Shown here one piece after another: positions 9,852 through 19,334 of a DNA stretch of 64,000 nucleotides; within the stretch, counting starts at the first letter, position 1; every line of letters begins with the position of its first letter. Below the pieces are notes generated by a model, which made no database searches, was not told the origin of the DNA, and saw only the letters and a program-made list of their open reading frames with translations. The translations under genes were made by a program, and so were the position numbers. This stretch comes from Cordilura impudica (taxonomy: Eukaryota > Arthropoda > Insecta > Diptera > Scathophagidae), in contig OY821520.1 of the NCBI GenBank assembly GCA_963682025.1, positions 132,117,937-132,181,936 of the forward strand, read 5' to 3'.

Positions 9852-12634
9852 TATATGGGGGATTTCATGTCAAGTGCACCAACTTTTGAAACCGATGTCT
9901 TCCGATCGGTATGAAATTTGCACCAAGGTTAGTCCTATTGGATAGTAGTTTAGGCACAATTTTTCAACAAGATCGGTCCAGATCTCTCTGAGTTAGAGGG
10001 GATCAAAATTTGACATTTTGGCCAATCAGGTGTTTTTTCTCATCCATGTAACTTATTACCTGTTGTTCTTAGAAAATTTTCTCCCAAAGAGTTTAGATAG
10101 CTATTTCTTCAGTATTTCGGAAAAAAATACTTTAAAAAAAAAATTTGTAGAGTTTTTTTTTCTAAATTAAAGCATTTTTGCCTTTTTTTCAAAAAGGACA
10201 TTTTTTTTTTTTATTTTTTCATACGAAAGCTTAGGATTTTTCTTTTAAGAGCTTTTTGGTCGCTTAGTGGGATGGGAGTGGGATATCTATCAAAATAAAT
10301 GTTTTGTAACTCAAGACAACGGTTTTTCAATTTTTCACAAATGCACTATTTTGAATTTTTTCCTATTTGTGTCTAAAACCTTACAAATAAAACTTATACT
10401 GAGAAACTAGACAAACTAAACTTTCCGAAGGTATATAACATACCTAACTAAAATTTTATACCCTCAATACTGTAATACCCAGAATATGTTAACCTCAGGA
10501 AGAAATCGCTTTTTTCTACAGAAATGAAAAATTATTATTTTTTATTTATTTTTAATAATAATTAAATTAATGTATAATAATAATAATATTAAAAATAAAA
10601 AGGTAAATACTTTATTAAAATTTAATCTTAATTGCATTAGATCCATTTATATCATAACTATTTTTATACTTAATTTATTGTAGCTGATGAAGTATTTAAG
10701 TCTTGTAAATTTTTAAATACCCAGTCCTTCATCCAGCTTTTTTGTCGCCTTTATTTACTGCGTTTTTTTGTCAATCCTTTCTTGGCGTTACCAGGTTCAG
10801 CTGTTGATTTCGCTGCTAGTTTATTTGTTGCCTTTGGAAAGAAATCGCATTGAATAGAGGCAGAAAACTTTTTCAACTTGGGTCTTCCATCGACAAGCGG
10901 TATAAAAGCATGGTATTGAGCGGTGCCATCGACTGTTACCGCAGCATCGAATCTGCTCTTCAGTGTTTTCAATGTTTCCTGATGATACTCTTTGCTACTA
11001 AAAACTATTTTAGTTTCTTTACAATAACTCTTTGCCCAATGGAATAAAGCAGTCGCATCTAAGATGCGATCTTGATGAGAGCACTGGAGGCTATACTTCG
11101 CTGCATTTCTTTTAAGGTTTGCTCCAATACCATCACATGCTCCTTTACCATGAGCAGTAGGATGAAAATGCCACTCAGCTGGCATTCCAAAATCTTTTTC
11201 AGGGGCCATAAGATTTGCCAAGCTACCTTTGTTTTTAAAATGTTGACGAGCTCCGTCCGAAACGTAGTATACCTTCTTTACTGTAAATTTAGATTTTAGA
11301 AATTTTAGCATTCTCTTCTGGTACTCATAAACTGCAACGGTATCATGTTTTAAATCGTCGGATATGATTGCCATACTTTTGTGTTCCAGTTTTTCATCTT
11401 TCATGTAGTAAATAACTACTGTGAATATAGTTGCTTGGTCGTTATTGAAGTGGAATGCTTGTATGGCATCCTGAAGAACATATTTATAGTTTTCTGCGAA
11501 ATCATATGAAATAACGAATTCACCAGACTTCAAATATATCTTCAACTCCTTGAAGAATGACCATTGCTCTTTGACTAAAAAGTCATGGTTTCTCAAGTTT
11601 AGCAATCCTGTACACATTTCTTCCACAAAATCATCCACATTGAAAATGATTGTTTTCAATGTGCATCTGTCAGTCTGAATCCAAGAATCAAATTTGACCT
11701 CCTCTATATATTCTCGATCTAAAAAGTTGATTAAATTTTCTTTGATGAATGTGGTTTTCGGGCAATTGGTACAATCACCTAAGTGGCAAGAAGTAGTTGC
11801 ATTAGGACACATAGTCAATTTAAGGCAATCGCGGTAATCGTGTAAATCATCTGCCGAATCTGTTAAATACTTTAGGTTGATTTCCTTCAACATCAGTTTA
11901 ACATTTTCATGGTAAATGCAAACGCATACTGTGTGAGCTCCGCTGCTTTCTGCCAAAACGCAATGTTTTGGCCTCTTTTGGGTTAATTTCGTGAAGCCAA
12001 TTCTAACATCCTTGTGTTCAGATTGAAATGTTGCAAATAACTCTTTCAGGTTACAGATAACCATTCTCTTCTGTTATGTTATGAAGGTATGTTACATACC
12101 TTCGGAAAGTTTAGTTTGCCTAGTTTTTCAGTATAAGTTTTATTTGTAAGGTTTTAGACACCAATCGGAAAAAAATCAAAATAGTGAATTTGTGAAAAAT
12201 TGAAAAACCGTTGTCTTGAGTTACAAAACATTTATTTTGATAGATGTCCCACTCCCATCCCACTAAGCGACCAAAAAGCTCTTAAAGGAAAAATCCCAAG
12301 CTTTCTTATGAAAAAAAAAAAAAAGCCCTTTTTGAAAAAAAAGGCAAAAATGCTTTAATTTAGCAAAAAAAAAAAAAAGAAATAGCTATCTAAACTCTTT
12401 GGGAGAAAATTTTCTAGGAACAATAGGTAATAAGTTACATGGATGAGAAAAAACACCTGTTTGGCCAAAATGTCAAATTTTGATCCCCTCTAACTCAGAG
12501 AGATCTGGACCGATCTTCTTGAAAAATTGTGCCTATACTACTATCTAATGGGACTAACCTTGGTGCAAATTTCATCCCGATCGGAACACATCGGTTTCAA
12601 AAGTTAGTGCACTTGACATGAAATTCCCCATATA
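9852..12634 (-). mobile_element. Element A copy 2: long-TIR DNA transposon, best copy (2.78 kb)
   Basis: The ends read TATATGGGG inwards on both sides, followed by the TTTCATGTCAAGTGCAC block. The inverted repeats run about 9852-10440 and 12090-12634. TTTAA stands outside both ends (9847-9851 and 12635-12639); a 4-bp TTTA or TTAA duplication is also possible because of the AT-rich context. A nearly perfect palindrome, GAAGGTATGT and ACATACCTTC around one base, lies at 12084-12104 at the inner edge of the right repeat, about 20 bp upstream of the gene start. The internal gene is uninterrupted, making this the best candidate for an autonomous element. Confidence 0.88.
10751..12064 (-). CDS. Putative transposase of element A, 437 aa, intact
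   Basis: I recognise the family only as one common in invertebrate gene predictions without an assigned function. Its place between long inverted repeats argues that it is a transposase. A cysteine cluster lies at residues 80-101 (CPNATTSCHLGDCTNCPK) and may bind zinc. The conserved-looking core has ISYDFAENYKYV (D188), VYYVSDGARQHFKNKG (D270) and WHFHPTAHGKGACDGIG (D311), which could supply a DDE/D triad of an RNase H-like fold. This triad is an inference from order and motif shape. The C terminus is lysine-rich. The frame is open from an ATG at 12064 to the TAA at 10751. The gene starts just inside the right inverted repeat, so that repeat probably carries the promoter. Confidence 0.75.
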   Translation of the reverse strand: MVICNLKELFATFQSEHKDVRIGFTKLTQKRPKHCVLAESSGAHTVCVCIYHENVKLMLKEINLKYLTDSADDLHDYRDCLKLTMCPNATTSCHLGDCTNCPKTTFIKENLINFLDREYIEEVKFDSWIQTDRCTLKTIIFNVDDFVEEMCTGLLNLRNHDFLVKEQWSFFKELKIYLKSGEFVISYDFAENYKYVLQDAIQAFHFNNDQATIFTVVIYYMKDEKLEHKSMAIISDDLKHDTVAVYEYQKRMLKFLKSKFTVKKVYYVSDGARQHFKNKGSLANLMAPEKDFGMPAEWHFHPTAHGKGACDGIGANLKRNAAKYSLQCSHQDRILDATALFHWAKSYCKETKIVFSSKEYHQETLKTLKSRFDAAVTVDGTAQYHAFIPLVDGRPKLKKFSASIQCDFFPKATNKLAAKSTAEPGNAKKGLTKKRSK

Positions 12635-12639
12635 TTTAA

Positions 12640-13900
12640 GTAATTTTTGTTTTGATGTTTTTTGTTAAAATATGTTTGAATTTTTTTTTTTAAACTAAAA
12701 ATTTAGAGTGTTTACAAGTTTTGATGGAATGCAACTAAAAATGTTGAAATTTGTTTGCTCCAATATTTTGTGATAAAAAAGTGTGCTATTTCACCTATTC
12801 AGAAGAAAACAAAAACGTGCGCGCTTAATGCCGTTTTTTAAATATTTAATGCTTAATGAAAAAACTGGTGATTTTAATATTTTTTTTTGATTTTATTTTC
12901 TCTTTGTTTTCGTTATTACTCGTTTAGTTATTGTTGTTGTCTGCAGTGTGTTACATTTGGTTAGAGATGGGCCAACAAATTTAAAAATTTCATGTTAATA
13001 GCATTTAAAATTGTTTCCAAATATACTGATATTCACACGTACATAAAATTGTATTTATTAACACATAGTATAGTATAACCGTAAAATGTATTCACATTTA
13101 GTTAACAGATCTCGCGTCATTGATTAAGTAACAAGTCACGCACACATCCCTATTGATATTGTCGACAATATTTACCCTACACACAAAAGTGTAATTTTGT
13201 TTTTGTGATTAGTGATAGTAACCCTCACTCACTAGCTCAAGAGCGTTGAAGTTTAAAAAAATCATATTTGTACAATAATTATAAGTAGAGTAATTTTAAT
13301 TCGTCCTTGTCGAAAATTATATGTTTAATTTTTTTGTTTTGTTCGTGTTAGATTTTCGGTGTTATAGTGTGTATTTTGACGTTTTTGAAATGTGATGTTC
13401 TTAATTGGAAAGTGATGTACGTTGTATTCGGTAACCGATATTTGATACAAAAAAAAAAAAACAACTGCAATGTAAGTACTCATTAAAGCTTATGTTTTAG
13501 GAACAAGCCCCAATACAATTTTTATTTCTCGTCGAGAACTTTATGACATTATGATTAATCCGGATTTTGGACTCCATAAAGATTTTATTTATTATAACGT
13601 GGTAACGATAAAAAATATGTGGCAATATTACTAACAGGAGCTATGTTATTGCGTTCTTGGTATTGTTAACATACGCATATTTTTTTTGTGGCATTTCTTT
13701 ATGTTGTACAATTATTATGTTCAACCACTAAACTGTTACAACAAACACACTCGGTTTTGTGTTTTTTTTTTAGAGGTATCTACATATTTTTGCTCGTATC
13801 TAATTAAAGTGATGCCCGATGTAGCCCATTTTCAATACCACCCTGCAGGGAATTATGGCAAATGATATTATTGTAACCCTATCCAGTTAGCTGGCTTTTT
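12640..13900. other. Intergenic stretch without recognised genes
   Basis: AT-rich DNA with no supported coding frame. A perfect 16-bp palindrome, ATATTGTCGACAATAT, lies near 13155-13170. Nothing else stands out. Confidence 0.5.
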
Positions 13901-14104
13901 TTTGTGAATGAGCGTGATTTGAATAGACAGACGGACAGACGGACAGACGGACAGACGGACATCGCTATATCGACTCGAGCTGTGATAAGGATCAGGAATA
14001 TATATACTTCGTGGGCGTCGGAAATTAGTTTTTCGATGCGTTACAAACGGAATGACAAACCTATATATATCCTCTGCCACTGACGTGTAGAGGGTATAAA
14101 AAGG
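13900..14104. repeat. Dispersed repeat with (CAGACGGA)n core
   Basis: Four tandem copies of an ACAGACGG unit lie at about 13927-13960. They are followed by ATCGCTATATCGACTC and a stretch ending in GTAGAGGGTATAAAAA. Similar CAGACGG-containing tails are common in fly repeats. This one differs from DR in sequence, so I keep it separate. Confidence 0.55.
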
Positions 14105-15535
14105 AAATGAGCAATTAATTTCTGAAAGGCAGGTCCAATATATGGTGCCTTTTACGGCTTCTGATCTCATCTGTATCATCGAGAAGTGCAATAGTTAGTG
14201 GGTTAATGTGTTTACTTAACCTTTCTAAATAGGTCTCGCTAAATCTTCTAATTTCATCTTTCACCTTTGGAATACGGACATCGTTGTGTATAGTATTATT
14301 AGATACAAACCACGGGGCGTGTACTGTTGATCGTAGCGCTTTTGATGGGCACCTTTGTAGTATTTCAATATTTGAGTTGCTGGCTGTTCCCCATAGGTGG
14401 ATTCCGTAAGTCCAAACAGGTTTTAAAATGGTTTTTATACAAGATTATTTTATTTTCTTGACTTAGTTTTGATTTTAGTCCCAAGAAGCCAATATAGTCT
14501 ATCTAATTGTTGTTTCTTTGTTTTAATATTAGTCTTCCATGTCAATCTCCTATCCATATTCATTCTTAAGTATTTATCGCAGTCATGTTGTGGAATTGAA
14601 CTATTACTTAATCGAACAACAGGACAATTACCTCGACGTATAGAAAAAATGATACGTGATGATTTTTCAGTGTTGACTTTTATTTTCCATTTGCATAACC
14701 ATGTCTCAATGGCATTCAATTCTTGCTGCAATAAATTCGATGCATTATCTGGGCAAGTATCTGATGCTAAAATCACTGTCTCATCTGCTTAAGTTGCAAT
14801 TGCAACATTTTCGTTAATTGGCATGTCCGACGTAAATATGGTGTAGAGAGTTGGTCAAAGTAGACTGCCTTGAGAGTCTCCGGCTTTTATGCAACATATT
14901 TGAGAAATCTCGGAGTTAACTTTAACATAGAAACTTCTATCTGTTAAATAGGATTATATCAACAAATAAAAAGGCGCTGGAAGCATGTTTTTTAGTTTGA
15001 AGCATCATGGCAAACTTTATCGAACGCTTTTTGTACATCGAGAAAAACTCCTGAACAATATCTTTTGGTTTCCAATGTATCTCTTATAAAAGCTATGATA
15101 CGATGGCATTGGAGTTCCATGCTTATTCCGAAAACCAAACTGGTATTCCGGAATGACTTTTAATTCGTCTAGGACTGGCAATAATCTTTTCAATAATATT
15201 CTTTCAAATATTGTGGAGAATATGGTCAGTATGTTTATTGGTCTATAGGATGTAACTTTATTCTCTGGTTTATTTGGTTTGTTAAACATAACAATCTCTG
15301 CAAACTTCCATTGTGAGGGAAAGTGGCTTAATCTTAAAATAGCATTATATAAGTATGTGAGATGTATAATACCCTTTTTTTGGCAGAGTTTGGATAACTT
15401 TTCCATCTATATTGTCGAAAAATGGAAACTTTTTCACGTTTATTTGCTTAATATGTTCGATTACTTCTTTCGGAGAGATGTGTTTAATCGGCCAATCTAT
15501 AGGACAATTTAGAAAATCAATTATTTCTTTATCGG
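14105..15535 (-). pseudogene. Jockey-type LINE, reverse transcriptase to C terminus, broken
   Basis: Reading leftwards the decayed frames give an RT thumb/fingers region (TSYRPINILTIFSTIFERILL at 15280-15160) and QFGFRNKHGT. Next come the downstream part ETWLCKWKIKVNTEKS and the connection YGIQLWGTASNSNIEILQR. It ends in the family C terminus RKRHHILDLP near 14130. These are features of the Jockey clade. Several stops and frameshifts interrupt it. Its N-terminal continuation (KDNHGVWCKIDKARAEAFANHL) lies at 17570-17690, so a second LINE has been inserted in its middle. Confidence 0.8.
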
Positions 15536-15608
15536 AATGATTTGTATTGTATTATTTTGTATTATTCATTCCATCAAATTACATTTCGGCTAAACCTAAT
15601 CAAAAACT

Positions 15609-17560
15609 TGCAGAGATGCAGTCAGATCCAGAGAGGAAGCATTCAGACCTCGACGTGAAAATAAAAATTGCGTCACTGAACTGCTACGCAAACAGATGAG
15701 AAACGAATGTGCTAAAGTACTAAGGCCTGAAAAGTTTCTCCACGATCAGCGCCTTCGTGCTAAAGTTCTTTCTGCTCCTCGGCGCAGCAAGAGCTTTTGG
15801 TCATTTGTTAAAAGAGTAAAGAATAATGCTAGTTCTGCGATCCCAACTCTTATAATGAATGACCAAATATTCAAAGAACCGGTTGAACTTTTTGCAAAAA
15901 ATTCATTTTTGCCGGATAGCGATCAACCACTGCCCGAACTCGAAAGAGTATCTTGTACTATGCCTAAAAAGGTTCTTTCGGATCTCAACATAAATAAGTC
16001 TCCGGCACCGGATGGTATACCAGCACTGGTGCTGAAACAGTGCTCTCCGACGCTAGCCAGTCCATTGGCCACACTTTTCAGCCTTTCGTACCGTGCGGGA
16101 GTCTCTCCCTCTTGCTGGAAGATTGCTAATGTCCAAGCAATCCCGAAAAAGGGTGCGGCTAATAACCCTGAAAATTACCGCCCAATTGCAATCTGCTCTG
16201 CACTCTCAAAGGTGATGTAAAGCATGATCAATTTCCATCTTGTGAACTACCTAGAGGCCAACTCACTTATTATTGATCGACAGTATGTCTTCCGTAGAAA
16301 TCGTTCCACGAAAGACCTGTTAGCTCTACTTTCTGAGCGCTGGAGTCGATCCATTCGCAATTTTGGCGAAAGTAAAGTGGTTGCTCTGGATATTTCCAAG
16401 GCATTCGACCGTGTATGGCACGGTGCATTGATATCAAACCTTATTGCATTTGGGGTCGGTACTGACTTCTCTCATTTTATATCGAGTTTTCTCAGAGACC
16501 GAACAATACGTGTTGTTATTGATGGGGTCTCATCTAATGAGTTTCAACTTAATTCAGAGGTAACCCAAGGTTCCGTTCCTTCTCCTTCTCTTTTCCTTAT
16601 CTTTCTGAACGACCTTCTTGGTCAAGCATTTAATTCTATTTACTCTTTCGCAGATGACAACAGCATTTGTCATTCATTTTCCTTTAATTGTAGGCCAAGC
16701 CTCTTGGAGGTTGGGGGCAAAAGGCGGACAATGAAAGACACACTCAATCAAGACCTGTTAACAATCTCCGAGTGGGGTAAAGCGAATAGGATTGATTTTA
16801 ATGCGCTGAAGACTCAATGTTTTATGTTGACCCATAGGGCCATGGATTCAACAATGTCATCTGTATATATGGGTGGTACAAGTATTGAGGAATTGGATAC
16901 TCTGATGTTCTAGGCATGAGAATTCAATGTGATGTTCGTTGGAACGAGCATGTTCTTCAAGTGTCGAAAGAAGCATTCAAGTGTCTTGGTTTTCTAAAAC
17001 GGTGCAAAAATTACTTCACTCCTGATCTCCTTAAAATCTAGAGCTCTCACATCTGACCGAAAATGGAATACAAGTCCCATATATGGGCAGGAGATTCAAA
17101 GTCTATTTTGGAGCTACTGAACCGTGTGCAAAGGAGGGCGCTGATGCTAATCAATGACAGTAGGGTATCCAATTATAATGACTCATTGGAACATCGTCGG
17201 AATGTGGGTTGTGTATCACTGTTCTATAGATACTACCATGGGAAATGTTCTTCTGAGATTAGCGAACTTATTCCAAGTGCCCGAGTTTCGTTTCGCTCGA
17301 CCCGCTTCTCTAGTAGATCACATCCGTTTGTAGTTTATTGTCCAGTTTACCGCACAACGCATTACAGAGAGAATTCGTTTATCAATCGAACTAGTTGTAT
17401 GTGGAATAAACTCCCCGCAGAGATCTTTCCTGACAGTTATAATCTAATAAAATTTAAGTCAAATATCCACAAACTCTACTTCCTTTTTCCTCCTTCCCAT
17501 AACCTATTTTTCTGAGATCAACACAATGCACTGCATCTGTAGGGGGCATCCCCTGAGTGC
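15609..17560 (+). pseudogene. Second LINE, opposite orientation, inserted in the Jockey LINE
   Basis: The frame begins at about 15609 (5' truncated). It runs through ENYRPIAICSALSKV, a stop at about 16218, VVALDISKAFDRVWHG, VTQGSVPSPSLFLIFLNDLL and the active-site motif SFADDNSI, with a further break at 16911. A C-terminal stretch (17063-17515) carries NRTSCMWNKLPAEIFP. RT motifs are in the right order, so this is a non-LTR retrotransposon. The clade is uncertain (CR1-like at a guess). Three stops or shifts make it inactive. There is no clear poly(A) tail. Confidence 0.8.
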
Positions 17561-17569
17561 TGGTTAAAG

Positions 17570-17690
17570 GTACGTTGAAAGGTACTTTGTAGATGATTGG
17601 CAAATGCTTCTGCTCTAGCTTTGTCTATTTTACACCAAACTCCATGGTTGTCCTTTATTGGAACATTTCGCTTTGTTGGACGATGGGGCG
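17570..17690 (-). pseudogene. Upstream part of the split Jockey LINE
   Basis: The minus-strand frame reads NVPIKDNHGVWCKIDKARAE then AFANHLQSTFQRTFN. This is the linker just before the RT in Jockey elements. It continues logically into NHSDKEIIDFLN at about 15515, on the far side of the inserted LINE. The two pieces therefore came from one element. Confidence 0.7.
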
Positions 17691-17870
17691 TAAGTTCATT
17701 TTTTATTTGCTTTTTTAAAAACTGGGGCAGTTGTTAATTTTTTTGGGTTTTTTTTGGGTTTGGGGCTTTTGTTCATCGCGAACTATCCCCAATTTTTTGG
17801 GGCATTTGTTAATTTTATTATTTTTTTTTTGAGCATTTGTTCATTGGGGCCTAAGTATTCAGTGCCCAAG
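17690..17870. repeat. Half-end of the 5.86-kb TIR family
   Basis: The stretch repeats the GGGGCATTTGTTAATTTT and TTGGGGC motifs and ends in a degraded form of the CTAAGTACTCGGCGCC end (CCTAAGTATTCAGTGCCC near 17847). Only one end is present, so it is a relic. Confidence 0.45.
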
Positions 17871-17897
17871 TTTGTGCAAAATGTGTATAAACCTAAT

Positions 17898-19334
17898 TTA
17901 GTCGAGCCATTTAGTGGCCAAGGTGGCAACACTGAACAAAGATTTAACTATAATATTCTTTGAAGTAGTATTATTAAAATAAACACGTTGATTTCTGTTG
18001 ATCAAGTAAGATTTTATCCAGCTTATGCTGTTTGCTGTAAAGCCCATCAAATATAATTTTTTGAGTAAAAGATCATGATTTACTTTATCGAAAGCTTTAC
18101 TGAAGTCAGTATAAATAACGTCGGTATGTGGTCCATTGACGAAACCCCGATTTACCAAAGTTGTAAGATGTAAAATATTAGTTGAAATAGAGCACCCCTT
18201 ACGAAAACCATGTTGTGAGTGTGATATTATAGAAGAAACCTGATGACAGAGATTATCCGTTAAACATTTTTCAAATAGTTTGGGAATAGCACAAAGCTTA
18301 GCTATTCCTCTGTAGTTAGCTACATTCGATTTGTTTCCAGATTTAAATAAAGGAATAATATATGAATCTTTCCATAATGTAGGAAAATGCCCATGTTTAA
18401 TGGATGAATTAAATAAAATGCATAATGGAACAGCCAAAGTTAAAATGCAGCTAGGAATACCGTCAGGTCCTCCGTTAGTTGAATTCTTGAATGTTTTTAA
18501 GTTATTTTTGATATCCGAAGTCTTTAAAAAAGGAAACGAAATTGATTGATGTTCCATAACTGGAAATGGATACATGTTTGAAATGTCATATTGAACATCA
18601 GAGTAAGTTGTGCTAAAAAAATCAGCAAACATATCGCTAATAACTACATCATCACGGGATTCACGATTAAGATACTTCATTTCAGTTAGATATCCAGTAG
18701 ATTTCCTTTTAGAGTTTACAAATTTATAAAATGATTTTGGATCTCTCTTCAAATTTATTTTCATAGTTTCCATGTAATTCTTATAAAGTTTTGTATTTAG
18801 AATATTATACTCTGCACGTGTAACTGAATATTTCGTATAATCAGATAAAAGACCAGACACTTTATATTTTTTGTGTTGTTTATTTTTTAAGTTTTTAAGA
18901 CTCGACAATTGTTTTGTGCGCCAAGGAGGGCCAGAGTGGTTGAAAACAGTAAACTTCGGGATACATTCATTCATATTAAATAGAACAGTTTCGTAGAATA
19001 ACTTGATCGTTGTATCGATTGATGTGGGAGAACCAGATGTAATAGATAATAATTGGAGCCAATCAGTATTACTGAAGTTGTAATTTAAATCGTTGTAATT
19101 TGCTATTTTGAAACAAAAAACTTTTAAGTTATTTGATTTACATTTTGAAACAAATGGCAAATTCAAGTTTAATTCAATGGTAGGATGGTAACGATCTTCT
19201 GGTAAAGTAACAGGATCTGCGCGAGATAAAGAGTAGTTTATTGGCTCATTAACATAAATTAAGTCTAAAATCCTTTCATGATCATTATGTACACCATTAA
19301 TTTGAAAAAGACACAAGTCCGATAAATTACACAA
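17898..19334 (-). CDS. LINE ORF2 fragment: end of endonuclease plus N-terminal half of RT, 478 aa open frame
   Basis: The frame opens with the last part of an APE-type endonuclease (HERILDLIYVNEPINYS), a linker, and RT motifs NYRGIAKLCAIPKLFEK, SQHGFRKGCSISTN and DVIYTDFSKAFDKVNHD. It stops soon after WIKSYLINRNQRVYF, before the YADD active site, so the catalytic centre is missing. The long clean frame suggests a fairly recent insertion that was later cut at both ends. The upstream side is cut by the left end of element B. The first residues (NLSDLCLFQING) lie almost at that junction. Confidence 0.8.
   Translation of the reverse strand: MCNLSDLCLFQINGVHNDHERILDLIYVNEPINYSLSRADPVTLPEDRYHPTIELNLNLPFVSKCKSNNLKVFCFKIANYNDLNYNFSNTDWLQLLSITSGSPTSIDTTIKLFYETVLFNMNECIPKFTVFNHSGPPWRTKQLSSLKNLKNKQHKKYKVSGLLSDYTKYSVTRAEYNILNTKLYKNYMETMKINLKRDPKSFYKFVNSKRKSTGYLTEMKYLNRESRDDVVISDMFADFFSTTYSDVQYDISNMYPFPVMEHQSISFPFLKTSDIKNNLKTFKNSTNGGPDGIPSCILTLAVPLCILFNSSIKHGHFPTLWKDSYIIPLFKSGNKSNVANYRGIAKLCAIPKLFEKCLTDNLCHQVSSIISHSQHGFRKGCSISTNILHLTTLVNRGFVNGPHTDVIYTDFSKAFDKVNHDLLLKKLYLMGFTANSISWIKSYLINRNQRVYFNNTTSKNIIVKSLFSVATLATKWLD

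Noticed and set aside
13868..14191. 107-aa minus-strand frame across the CAGACGG repeat
   Set aside because: It runs through a simple repeat and the Jockey tail; translation has no domain.
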